The notes beneath the pieces were generated by a model. That model was given only the letters and a program-made list of their open reading frames with translations. It was not told the origin of the DNA and searched no databases. Below are positions 27,190 to 36,837 of a stretch of DNA of 64,000 bases, piece by piece (within the stretch, counting starts at the first letter, position 1; every line of letters starts with the position of its first letter). This stretch comes from Lineus longissimus (Eukaryota > Nemertea > Pilidiophora > Heteronemertea > Lineidae). Both the position numbers and the translations under genes were made by a program. The DNA lies in NCBI RefSeq assembly GCF_910592395.1, contig NC_088310.1:20405501-20469500 (forward strand), written 5' to 3'.

Positions 27190-28443
27190 TCAGCTTGTCC
27201 TCGCCATGACTGGGACGGGGTTGTGAACTGTTTGGCTGTCTGCGACGGATGTCAGGTTGAGTCCATTGGTAGGGCTTGCACTCGCTGAGACGGGTAAACC
27301 CGGTAGTCCATGAGCTGCAAGAGACATAGTCCGCAACGTAGAGTACATATCTGCGTAAGCTGGATGTGCGGCAGCTAGATGAGGCAAGTAAAACGCTGGT
27401 TGTGACATTTGAGATGAACTGGTAGGCAGTGATAGTCCGGGCCGTAACGAACCAAGAGGTGAACTTGTGGGTGTACTGTCCGTGCCGAGCAAACGATCGA
27501 CGGAAAAGTTTGTTGTTGTTGGCATTGGCCTTGCCATGGTGGGGCTGGGTGCAATGAGTCCGGTGTAGGGATTGTATCCGTAACGTAAAGCGGTGGCAGC
27601 GTGATGCGCAAGAGGAATCATAGGGGACATGTGCCATAGAGACGGAGGTTTGTCCACCCCTAGGGGAAAGCACCCAGGGGTCAACCTTGGTGGAATGCCA
27701 GTCCTTTTAAATGCAGCTAATCGACTTCTACTAGCTGCAGTGGAACGTCGCCGAAGTTTCCCCGTGGTTCCTCCGATAAACACGTCGTCACTTGAAGGGT
27801 CCAACATCCAGTAGTTACCCTTCCCAGGGTCGTCATAATGGCGCGGCACTTTCACAAAGCACTTATTCAGACTGAGATTGTGACGGATTGAATTTTGCCA
27901 TCCTTGCTTGTTCTCACGATAATATGGAAAGTTCTGCATGATAAATTCGTAGATACCGTTCAGTGTGAGCCGTTTTTCCGGACTGGATCGTATAGCCATC
28001 ATTATAAGCGCGTTATAACTGAATGGAGGTTTCTCTCCTCTGCTATTAGACTTAGTATCCTTTTCCTTGTCCTTCAAATCCTGCTCATCACCTTCCTTCT
28101 CACTATCATTGTCTTTGCTCATATCACTCAAAGCATTCTCCTTATCGTCATCCACGTCAGATAACTTGTCGTCTGTTAAGCCATCAACAGTTTCAACATC
28201 CACACTGACGTCTGCATCAAGCTCCAAGTCGGACGCAGCATCCTGGGACTCTGGGGATACCGGTCTGTACCCTTCACGCCGATTTTCCTCCAACTCCTCC
28301 CCTAGGACGCTGCTTATCATAAAACTCCGTTTCTGCCGTGTGGACTCCGTCGCTTCCAAACGTAACGCGGGATCGGGCATATACAGCGGGTGAGGTATAC
28401 TCCGCTCCGATACCGGTATCACTGGCTGGTGGCTTTCTATCAT
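27190..28443 (-). CDS. FoxG: FoxG (BF-1) forkhead transcription factor
   Basis: A single-exon gene for a 417-residue DNA-binding protein. The forkhead winged-helix domain spans about residues 138-232 ([15 protein letters not shown], then [20 protein letters not shown], then [16 protein letters not shown]) and is FoxG-specific. FoxG proteins are nuclear regulators of anterior neural development, often acting as repressors through Groucho/TLE. Two Groucho-recruiting EH1-like motifs are visible: SFMISSVL at 40-47 and FSVDRLL at 313-319. An acidic Ser/Asp/Glu stretch at about 71-130 precedes the domain. The first in-frame ATG (28443, A at -3) is taken as the start; the frame is open further upstream only through a TTG. 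This start also fits a TATA-like box 80-90 bp upstream. The frame is intact and intronless. Assignment to FoxG is firm; the functional details are family knowledge. Confidence 0.97.
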   Translation of the reverse strand: MIESHQPVIPVSERSIPHPLYMPDPALRLEATESTRQKRSFMISSVLGEELEENRREGYRPVSPESQDAASDLELDADVSVDVETVDGLTDDKLSDVDDDKENALSDMSKDNDSEKEGDEQDLKDKEKDTKSNSRGEKPPFSYNALIMMAIRSSPEKRLTLNGIYEFIMQNFPYYRENKQGWQNSIRHNLSLNKCFVKVPRHYDDPGKGNYWMLDPSSDDVFIGGTTGKLRRRSTAASRSRLAAFKRTGIPPRLTPGCFPLGVDKPPSLWHMSPMIPLAHHAATALRYGYNPYTGLIAPSPTMARPMPTTTNFSVDRLLGTDSTPTSSPLGSLRPGLSLPTSSSQMSQPAFYLPHLAAAHPAYADMYSTLRTMSLAAHGLPGLPVSASASPTNGLNLTSVADSQTVHNPVPVMARTS

Positions 28444-28524
28444 GTTGAAAACGTGTCTGACGAAACAGCTGTATCTTTCACGGTGACTCGACTTCAACAA
28501 CTGAACCTCAACGTTGCAGTGATG

Positions 28525-28569
28525 TCTTTATAGTATACTATAATTCCATACAAGCTACGAGCAGCCAAT
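28525..28569 (-). promoter_or_regulatory. FoxG: Putative FoxG core promoter
   Basis: On the minus strand a TATA-like TATAAAGA lies at 28532-28525, within a perfect 14-bp palindrome TATAGTATACTATA (28529-28542). An inverted CCAAT box (CCAAT on the plus strand at 28565-28569) sits about 35 bp further upstream. Initiation about 30 bp below the TATA box would fall near 28500, leaving a 5' UTR of some 55 nt before the ATG at 28443. Confidence 0.5.
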
Positions 28570-28836
28570 GAGCGCGCTCCCACTCCGCCTCCTGTTGTTA
28601 AGCGGGCGATCATTTTTCTGTCAATCATCGATCGCCTGGCGTTAAGCTATTGTAACATTAAGATCGGGTTAGAGCAGGCATGTTTGATAGCGCTCTGATA
28701 GCCCGCTTTTGCATATTTTGGGAAAGTACTGGTGTATTGTTTGACGAAATGCGGGCCACTTGAATTTGTTCTTGACTTAATTACTCGAAGGGTTGGTCCT
28801 TTAATTTGACATGACATTAATAATGACGAACTCATA

Positions 28837-28866
28837 TGTGACCCAACACCACGAAATGAGTCGCTT
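28837..28866 (+). repeat. Left terminal inverted repeat
   Basis: Thirty bases starting TGTGACCCAACACCAC, the inverted partner of 32629-32658, with two G/A differences at positions 17 and 27 of the repeat. Confidence 0.85.
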
Positions 28867-29302
28867 TGCGCACCTATTGATTTTGCGCTACGGGCCGTCA
28901 AAGGCATCATGTATCAAAATATTAATAAATTTTTCAGATTTTTTTTAATGAATAAATTATACATTCAATGACCATTATTACACATCAACACAGCAAAAGT
29001 TTAGTTTGCATCCACTAAAGTACTTAAATCCTGCATTTGATGAAGAGTACACAGTTCCAAATTGGTTAATTAGTGCAGAAAACAATGAAAATTGCAACTT
29101 TTTAGCGTAACTTTACAAATGTTTACAACCACGCTATCATCACGTGTCGTATATCAAAATGCAGATCTTGGCTTTGATTTTCCAAATATGGAATAATAAA
29201 TTCAAATATTCACGGCTATCTACCAATAAGAGCCTTGGATACAAGTTATCCAAAGTATCAACAAAGCACCCAAGCCGAAGGCATTTCGTAACATGCACGC
29301 TG

Positions 29303-29367
29303 ATTGGCCCAATCCCGATTCAAAACGAGGTTCTTCAATGGCGGCGCCCATGGCTTAGAGAAACTGA
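29303..29367 (+). promoter_or_regulatory. Promoter/leader of the DUF7869-type gene
   Basis: A palindromic CCAAT module, ATTGGCCCAAT, lies at 29303-29313. A YY1-type ATGGCGGC lies at 29338-29345, as often seen near start sites of TATA-less genes. The ATG inside the YY1 site opens a very short upstream frame (six codons, ending TAG at 29356-29358), followed by the main ATG at 29409. Confidence 0.35.
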
Positions 29368-29408
29368 GTGACTATTTCTGCAATACATATCGATTTTTAC
29401 CCATCAAA

Positions 29409-32149
29409 ATGGCTCTAAGTAAGAAAAAGAAGGTTGCTACGGCTTTGAATGATATTCGGGATTATAACATGCTGAACATTTCGGCCCCTGACTTTGTTTT
29501 AGCGACGATAAATGATTATTTTCTTGAGGAGTCTGATTCGGAGTCCGACAAAGCTGATACTGATAGTGATTCAGACTCTGAAATGCTTGAAGGTACAAAT
29601 GAAAACAGCGTTGGTGATGATGAATTGGTTGCTAACAACTTGACTGAAACATTTAATGTTGGAGAGTTAGACCCTGAGCTGTTGGAAATGGTTGAAGATG
29701 CAGCAAACAACGTGTTGGTGCATGCAGACAATGTTCATGATGATGGTGGTGCACCTGCTGGTTCAGATTCTGATGATGATGATGATGGACCCCTTCTAGA
29801 GGACATGCAGGATGCTGTGGGCTTACGAGAGGGTGCCGCCTTCAGTGATACAGATGCAGATCTTGAGGCTGTTATGAAATTTAGTTGTGGGTGCAAGAAG
29901 TTCAAAGAAGGACAGTGCATCAAACAGTTTGACGATCGCTGGATAGTTGCACTCCGTCGCAACATGATGGAGTTTACGTCGGCTGAAAAAGATCTGGTAT
30001 TGATGGCAACCCTGAGGGTGAACTTTAACAACTCGGAGAAAAGAGTCAACCACAAACATGGTCCTGTTGATAAGGATCGACTGCAACCGAACAACCAGTA
30101 TGTTATTGAAGGAAAGTCTGTCTGCCGTTCAGCCTTCAAGTTCATGCACAAGTGAGTATGATAACATGACTGATCAGGGTCAGGATATTGATTGTAAAAT
30201 AATGTTAAATACAACTTCCCAGCTATCTTAATATCTGTCTTATAGTACAGAGAAGTGGATTAGCATCTTGAAACCTACCTTTAGTGAAGAAGATGGCAAT
30301 AAGAAATCAGATTTGATATGGCTTTCATTTCTTTTCCAGCATCAGCCAGAACAAGCTAACAGCTTGCATTGCAAGTTATAAGACAAAGGGGATGTGCCAT
30401 AGGGAGAAGAAAGCAGGTGGTCGTAAATTCAATCGTCGTGCCCTCACGTATGAAGATACTCAGCGAATCAACACATTCCTGATCAACTTTGCTGAACAGT
30501 ATGCCCTCGTCCTCCCAGGCCGCGTACCAGGTTTCAAGAGAGCAGATCTCAAGCTTCTACCCTCTTGTGAAACGAAGGTATCGATATGGAGAAAATACTG
30601 CAAGGCTGTAACTGATCTAGGTATGTTGTAAAGCTCAGATTTATTTCTGATAGACACTTTTAACCTGATTATAGATTAAATTTCAGGTTTTTTACATGAA
30701 TTAGAAACTAATTTCATCAGTTTCAGAAGAAAAAAATAATCTCTATTTCACGAAAAATAACAGTCAACTTTCATCTATTACTTACAGGTCATCGAACTGC
30801 CAAACTGAGTGCCTTCAAGTCAGTATGGAAGAGTGTTGCACCTCACATTGTGAAGACCAAACCGATGACGGACTTGTGTGGGGATTGCCAACTGAACAAC
30901 TACAAGATATATCGTAGTGCAAATCTCCCCAACTGTGTGAAGGATGCAAAGTTACGGAAGCAGGAGGAGCACCTCAGGATCGTTGAACAGGAACGAGATG
31001 TTTTGCGGGCCATGACCAACGAGGCCAAGAAAACAGTAGCTGAGCTTGGTATAGTGACCCTATCTGCGAGTGAACCTTGCTCCAAGGATATTTCTATGCA
31101 TTACAGTTTTGACTTTGCCCAGCAAGTCCACTACCCATACAGTCCTTACCAACCAGGGCCAATCTATTTTCTTACACCGAGGAAGTGTGCCATTTTCGGG
31201 GTCTGCTGTGAAGCACTCCCACAGCAGATCAACTACTTGATTGATGAGGGTATGGCGTCATCAAAAGGTTCGAATGCAGTGATATCTTATGTTCACCATT
31301 TCCTTGGAAATTACGGCTTAGGTGAAAAACATGCGGACTTACATTGTGATAATTGCTCTGGACAGAACAAAAATAAGTTTGTTGTGTGGTACCTGCTATG
31401 GCGAGTCATGAATGGATATCATGACTCTATCACTATGAACTTCTTGATCGCCGGCCATACGAAGTTTGCACCAGATTGGTGTTTTGGGCTTTTCAAGCAA
31501 CGGTTTCGGAGATGCGAGATGAACACTCTGAATGACATCGCTGATGCAGTCACTACAAGCGCAAATGCAAACCGACCTCAGCTGGTGGGAAATGAACAAG
31601 GAGAGTCTTATGTCAACATGTACGATTGGCAGGAATTCCTGAAGCCTTTCTTCAAGCCGCTGGATGGAATCAAATCGTTGCATGTCGTGAGGCAAGTCAT
31701 CTTAAAATTTCACCAAACAAAAACAAATGAAAAAGTCTACTATCATTTGTATGCACCTGATGAGACCAAAACTTTATTTGAGATGAATACTTTAAGAATA
31801 TTTGGTGGTTTTATTAAAGTTTGCTTTACCATTATTTTTCAGGTTTGATAGTAGACATCCTGGTGTTGTTTTCACGAAGGAACTGTCCTCAGACACAGTG
31901 GAAAAAGCCGTCCAACTGCTCAAGAACGTTAATCACCTTCCACCACGTGAACTCCCAACTCGTTTGAAACCACCTGGATTAGACTTTGCACGCCAGAAGT
32001 ATCTTTTCGACAAGATACGGGATTACTGCATGAGTGAGGACTCGAAAGACATTGTTTGTCCCAAGCCGGTAGCTGTAGCAGCAGCAGATGACAGTTCAGA
32101 TGGTGAGGAATATAGAGCTCCACCTCAGAAGAAGGGACGAAAGAAATAA
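29409..32149 (+). CDS. DUF7869-type protein, probable transposase (4 exons)
   Basis: Exons 29409-30151, 30340-30620, 30788-31691 and 31843-32149 join in frame to 744 residues. The first two introns are GT-AG; the third (31692-31842) starts GCAAGT and is GC-AG. The ATG at 29409 has a strong context (A at -3, G at +4). The N-terminus is basic, then very acidic (Ser/Asp runs at 42-60 and 119-126). A Cys cluster, CGCKKFKEGQC, lies at 160-170, and KSVCRSAFKFMH at 236-247 is typical of the family. The core at about 445-590 carries the family signature HCDNCSGQNKNKF (527-539) and GHTKFAPDWCFGLFKQ. Asp450, Asp529 and Asp571 are spaced like an RNase H-type acidic triad. The C-terminus is basic. Related multicopy proteins occur in many invertebrates and fish. 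Its place between inverted repeats suggests it moves the element; that is inference. Confidence 0.8.
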
Positions 32150-32476
32150 TGTATATTATTTGATGATAAATTTGTGTTTTCAATGGAATGTGTAGTTCAT
32201 GAGAAATGGAAGAAAAAAAAATTTCAAGAATTTATTTTCATTTTTTTTTTTTTTTTTAATGTTGGCCGCCAGTGTGCACTCTTTGATGACTAGTTTTGCT
32301 GTTGATTTCAGATTTGAAAATTGAAAATAGCACATTTTTCTTGCATAAACTGTTGCATATACTAGTTATGAAAAGAATTAAACAAGTTTTATGGACTCAT
32401 TGTGATGGTTGCTATGGACTTTTTACTAGTATTGATGCCTCACCTTCAGGTCCATTTTTCTCCTTTTCTTCCTCAA

Positions 32477-32552
32477 AATAAAAGCGGCTTAGACAGTGTG
32501 CAATCCCGAATATGATTTGTCATAACTCTGTAAATATTTGAGCTATAATAAA
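32477..32552 (+). terminator. Candidate poly(A) signals of the DUF7869-type gene
   Basis: Two AATAAA hexamers at 32477-32482 and 32547-32552 lie 330-400 bp after the stop codon and before the right inverted repeat, so a transcript could end within the element. Confidence 0.4.
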
Positions 32553-32628
32553 ACTTTTGATATCATTTTGAAGCTTAGATTCTCTGCTTTCTGTTGGTAT
32601 TTGTAATTCATTTTTGCCAATTTGCTCC

Positions 32629-32658
32629 AAGTGACTCATTTTGTGGTGTTGGGTCACA
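32629..32658 (-). repeat. Right terminal inverted repeat
   Basis: Reverse complement of the left end at 28 of 30 positions. Homology stops sharply at the inner edge, as expected of transposon termini rather than of a chance palindrome. Confidence 0.85.
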
Positions 32659-32660
32659 TA

Positions 32661-34091
32661 TGATAGTCATACGCGAAATATCAATATCCGTCACGTGATA
32701 ATTCGAAACCAAGAAAAAATGGCAAATTTATATCGAATTAGTGCGAATTGTTGGAAAAAGTTGTTTTTGTCGTTGCGTATTGTATTCTTTGAGACGAACA
32801 ATGTGTAGGCATTCCTGCATTAAGTAAGACATAGAAGGGGTGCTTACGTTATGCATATTGATCCTGAGCCGATATCACAGAGAAAAAGCTGACGGAAATT
32901 GCGCCATTTTCTTTCTCCAATGGTTTCAGTTATTTCACACAATTCAGAAATTAACCAGATGATCATATTTTTCCCAAAACCTGTACCAAGATTGACAGCT
33001 ACGTTTTCGAACCCACTCCTACGATCTCTACAGATAAAAATATCATTTCAGCTACGAAAATAATTTATACATAAATATGAAGGTTAATAGAGTTGACATT
33101 TTGCGGAGTTTAAAACTCAAACAGAAAATCCAGGGCTTTATCGAAACATTCTAAGAATGATACCAAACAAATCAACTTTATGAAATCACGAAAATCAACA
33201 CGTAAGAAAAAACGTCTATATCTTTTGTTGAATATATTCATTCCCATTGCATCCCCTCTAAACATTAATGCTATTTCAATGAAATGCACTCTGGGTTAAC
33301 ATTTTGTTAAATATTGAATATCGCAGACAACTTCACGGGAGTGCAGCGTGATTTTTTTTAAAAAACAACTTACATTTGAAGTTTCATTCCTCTAAGGTTT
33401 CTCATGTCAATATTCATTAAATCAATATATATATTCATCAAAACACTTTTTTGTGATTAGAAATTATACAGTCGAATCTCATGAAATAAAATTCCATTGT
33501 TTTTAGTTTTCTAATTTTTTCAATTTTTATTCGTTTTCATGCTGTGTGTGACACCACGTACACATCCGTGGTGACACTGTGTGTTATTATTGAGTCATAA
33601 ATTCAAATTCAAATTGACATCAAAACAGAATTGGATCTTGAAAAACATTCTAGTAGCTGTAAGTGATAACGGAAAACAAGATAATTGACTTGTTTTACGA
33701 TTTTTTGTTCGATTGTATCTCCGAAGTGAATAATAAAAAATACCAATCTTCTTCTCGTTTCTATCAAGAAACCAGTTGGAGAAAAAAACGTTTCCAGTAA
33801 CTTCGTTCGTTCCAATACGTATGAGTACGATCGCGATCTTATGTTTTTTTTGCATAATACTTGATTTGGTAGTCTGCAGATTGCATGCTGATCGGATGGA
33901 TTTGTATGATATGAACGGTAATCCGGATAAGTGCCAAGACGAGTGCCGATGAAGACAACCAGTCCGTTTTGGAAAGGACACCCTAACTGCTGGCGCCTCC
34001 TTGTGATCTTTCAGTGAAGTTCGCTTCCAAGGTCCGTCTTTGTGGCGGGCCTGCTCTCGGAAGTGATTTAAGTACCATCATGGCATCCTTA
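32661..34091. other. Non-coding stretch, no supported gene
   Basis: AT-rich. A 128-codon minus-strand frame at 33595-33981 has no domain or clean splice context, so I do not call it. Confidence 0.5.
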
Positions 34092-34340
34092 CGGTGGCTG
34101 GGAAAGGACATCATGCAATTTTGTTTTTTCTAAATAATCTCGGAATTCCGACTTTTTATCTCGTAAATCCGACTTTTTATCCCATAATGCAATTTTATTT
34201 TTTCAAAATAATCTCGACTTTTTATCTCGGAATCCCTACTTTTATTTCGAAAAAATAAAATTGCATTATGAGTTAAAAAGTCGGAATTCCGAGATTAATT
34301 TGAAAAAATAAAATTGCATTATGTCCTTTCCCAGCCACCG
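34092..34340. mobile_element. MITE copy 1, long inverted arms, TA flanks
   Basis: Starts CGGTGGCTGGGAAAGGACAT and ends with the reverse complement. The inverted match continues, with few mismatches, for about 70 bp on each side. TA flanks both ends (34090-34091 and 34341-34342). The interior repeats CCGACTTTTTATCTCG-like phrases. No coding frame is present. The TA duplication suggests a Tc1/mariner-type non-autonomous element. Confidence 0.8.
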
Positions 34341-34342
34341 TA

Positions 34343-36710
34343 CATCCTCAACTACGTTCGGGGTAATTTTTGACAAGATCTTCCTCTTTGTGTCTAGTCT
34401 AGTCTGTGGTCAAGGCCATGGACGTTTTTTGATCTGGCAGTCTGGTTGGCGCATTACACCTTTTTGGCCGTTCCTTGCATAATCCCGGCCCTTTTTGTTC
34501 ATGACGAAGATGTGCACTAAATAAAGATTTGGACAATGATTCGTGGAGTCCCGAATCTCGGTGGTTTTTTTATGTGGTGCTTTGTCAATTTTAGAGAGAT
34601 TGCTGAGGAATTATTGTTCTTACTTTCACTATTTGCATGTTCGATACATGCATATACGATCAAATTTTGTACGTCAAACTTTACAAAAATTAATCAGATT
34701 TTGTAACATAACAATTGTTATCAAACCGGCGTTTGAATAGTGTTTGACCTTTTTTGGAAATGCAGAACGGAACCGTAACTATAGAGATCTATACGTAAAA
34801 CACGAGATACGATGATGCATCCTCCAGTTAGCAGGCATAATAGACTTTGCTCCTTTTCGGAGTGACATGCAGCCCATTATAAACAAAATACCTCAGATAT
34901 CGTAAGATAGGAGAAATGGACAATTATTCGGTTATGTTGATACATACCGATATTTGATAAAGTCTTGGACGTCATCAGCCTATCCTGGTTTACACTTCCT
35001 CCCGTATCAATAGGCGGCCGCGATCTATCAGCTGATTTGGAGCATCAAGTGCAATTCGCTGATACTGGAACAAAGTTGCTGGAACACAAGTGATAATGTG
35101 AGATAGCTGTGATCATTCCTGACAGGTCTTCATGAGAAACCTGCAGGACAGAATCCGTGTACGCACCAACTTTTCAACAGAAGAGCAATTATCAAATGTT
35201 GAAATCGGCATCGTCATCACAAGAAACCTTTTAAGTTAGTTTGCTCAATTCAACACAGAACTGTTCAAACATTTATTTTGATCGCATATTTCAGAATAGA
35301 GATGTTGCTTGTCCACCATGGCCATGGTTCTGTTAGTAAGCGCTAACATAGGCTGGTTCACCTTATCAAACGGACACGACATGAAAATGGTTAAAGGGGC
35401 TAGAAGACCCTGAAGGACTTCGACATTTTAATGACTATTGTTTGTTGCAACGATTCCCTCCCTCGATACAGGAACCGCCCAAATTGTCCCCGTGATTTTA
35501 ATCAAGAGAATCTAGAAATTACCATTTGGTTATAAAAATCAATCCCTTACCCCTCAGGATCTTTAAAGCACAATACAATCTAATTTAAGGGCGCTTTTTC
35601 CAATTATACTTCGATGTATCGAATTTGTAAACAAATACGATAAATGTCATTTGATGAAATGCAGTTGAGCCCCAATTAGCGTTTGGCTTCTATCGAACAC
35701 CAACCCTACCAATGTCGCAATGGCAATCATTTAAAGGGACACTGACTGATTGATATTCTTAAAGGGTACCAGCTACCAAACAACATCAGCGGGCATCGGC
35801 AAAGAACATGTAGTTTAAATGATGGCAATAGCCATCATTTGGGTAGGCCTACTTTAGCACGACCAACTACTTGCCGCATATTATATTGAGGATTGGCACG
35901 GTGTATCCTATGAATTTATTTCAGGGAGGAAAGAACGATAACTGTGATAACGTAAGAATATCATCATGACAATCATATCTTCTAAGCATCGAGAGCGTAA
36001 CGTCTTGTTTGTAAGGTGCGTCAGATTTTGTCATTTCCGTCAGACTTCACAAGACTATGTTATTTTGTCATGACGCTACTAGTTAGAATAGTGACCACTA
36101 TGACCTGATAAAAACTACATCAATGCTCAAAGTGTTTGAAACCGTGTAATAAGAGGGAAAATAGAAATGTATATTTGAGTGAGGAAGGGTATACTATACG
36201 TCACCATAAATGTAAATTAATGTCTTGGTGACGTCACGATACACTTGATGACGTCACTCTGACGATCTTGTAGCATCAGTATACGTGTCCTTGGTTTATT
36301 TTTGGACACTCAACATAAAAATCAAATTCTCTTGATCTATAAATATGTGCCGATTTCTATTTGGTTTGAACGGTTATCGCTTTATGCCCATGGCAGCGTG
36401 TAATAGGACCATTACCCGATTGATTGATGACGTTTGCCATATTGATCAACCGCAAAACATCTAAGTTTGTTTATATATAAATTCTCTGATGTTAAAATTA
36501 GCCCAAACAACAAAGGTGGATGCTGCACCTAAAAAATATAAACAGTGTCAGCTTTTAACTGGTCACAAAAAAATTCCAGCCAATATACGCGTACAAAGGT
36601 GTGATGATGGTGCCTTTGTTTCAATTAGCAATATCTATTGTACGTAATAGTTGAAAAATAAAAAACTTCGGATAGATACTAATTTCCCTCGGCATATACA
36701 GTCTGTTGTC
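34343..36710. other. Non-coding stretch, no supported gene
   Basis: No gene seen. Two full CRE palindromes lie 20 bp apart at 36229-36256. Confidence 0.5.
36229..36256. promoter_or_regulatory. Paired cyclic-AMP response elements
   Basis: TGACGTCA at 36229-36236 and again at 36249-36256, a second tight pair like that at 21635-21668. A single site recurs at 36907-36914. Function is inferred from the consensus only. Confidence 0.4.
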
Positions 36711-36712
36711 TA

Positions 36713-36835
36713 CGGTGGCTGGAAAAGGACATCGCATGATTTTTTTTCAACAATATGAAAATGTTTTTTCAGGAAATATCTCGATCGATGGACTTTTATA
36801 TCTCATATATCAAGTGATGTCCTTCCCAGCCACCG
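36713..36835. mobile_element. MITE copy 2, same family, TA flanks
   Basis: A 123-bp element beginning CGGTGGCTGGAAAAGGACAT and ending in the near-exact inverse, with TA on both sides (36711-36712 and 36836-36837). It shares its ends with 34092-34340 but is about half as long and has a different interior, so it is another family member. Confidence 0.8.
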
Positions 36836-36837
36836 TA

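Larger units (their letters stand above)
28837..32658 (+). mobile_element. Terminal-inverted-repeat DNA element with DUF7869-type gene
   Basis: An element of about 3.8 kb is bounded by inverted repeats at 28837-28866 and 32629-32658. They match at 28 of 30 positions, starting TGTGACCCAACACCAC. A TA dinucleotide flanks both ends (28835-28836 and 32659-32660). If the true ends lie one base further in, the flank becomes ATAT on both sides; the choice is ambiguous because the flanks are themselves palindromic (TCATA on each side). The four-exon gene inside fills most of the element, with its promoter and probable poly(A) signals also within the repeats. The 17-T run at 32241-32257 lies in its 3' part. 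The superfamily is not clear to me; a TA duplication would resemble Tc1/mariner, but the protein does not. Confidence 0.8.

Noticed and set aside
27146-27673. 175-codon minus-strand frame overlapping FoxG
   Set aside because: An out-of-frame shadow of the FoxG coding sequence, with no domain of its own.
28444-28500. N-terminal extension of FoxG by 19 residues
   Set aside because: The extension begins at TTG, and the likely transcription start falls at its beginning. The ATG at 28443 is preferred.
29304-29408. N-terminal extension of the DUF7869-type protein
   Set aside because: It begins at TTG. The first in-frame ATG, 29409, has a strong start context.
33595-33981. 128-codon minus-strand frame
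   Set aside because: No domain, low-complexity ends and no splice context; a chance frame in AT-rich DNA.
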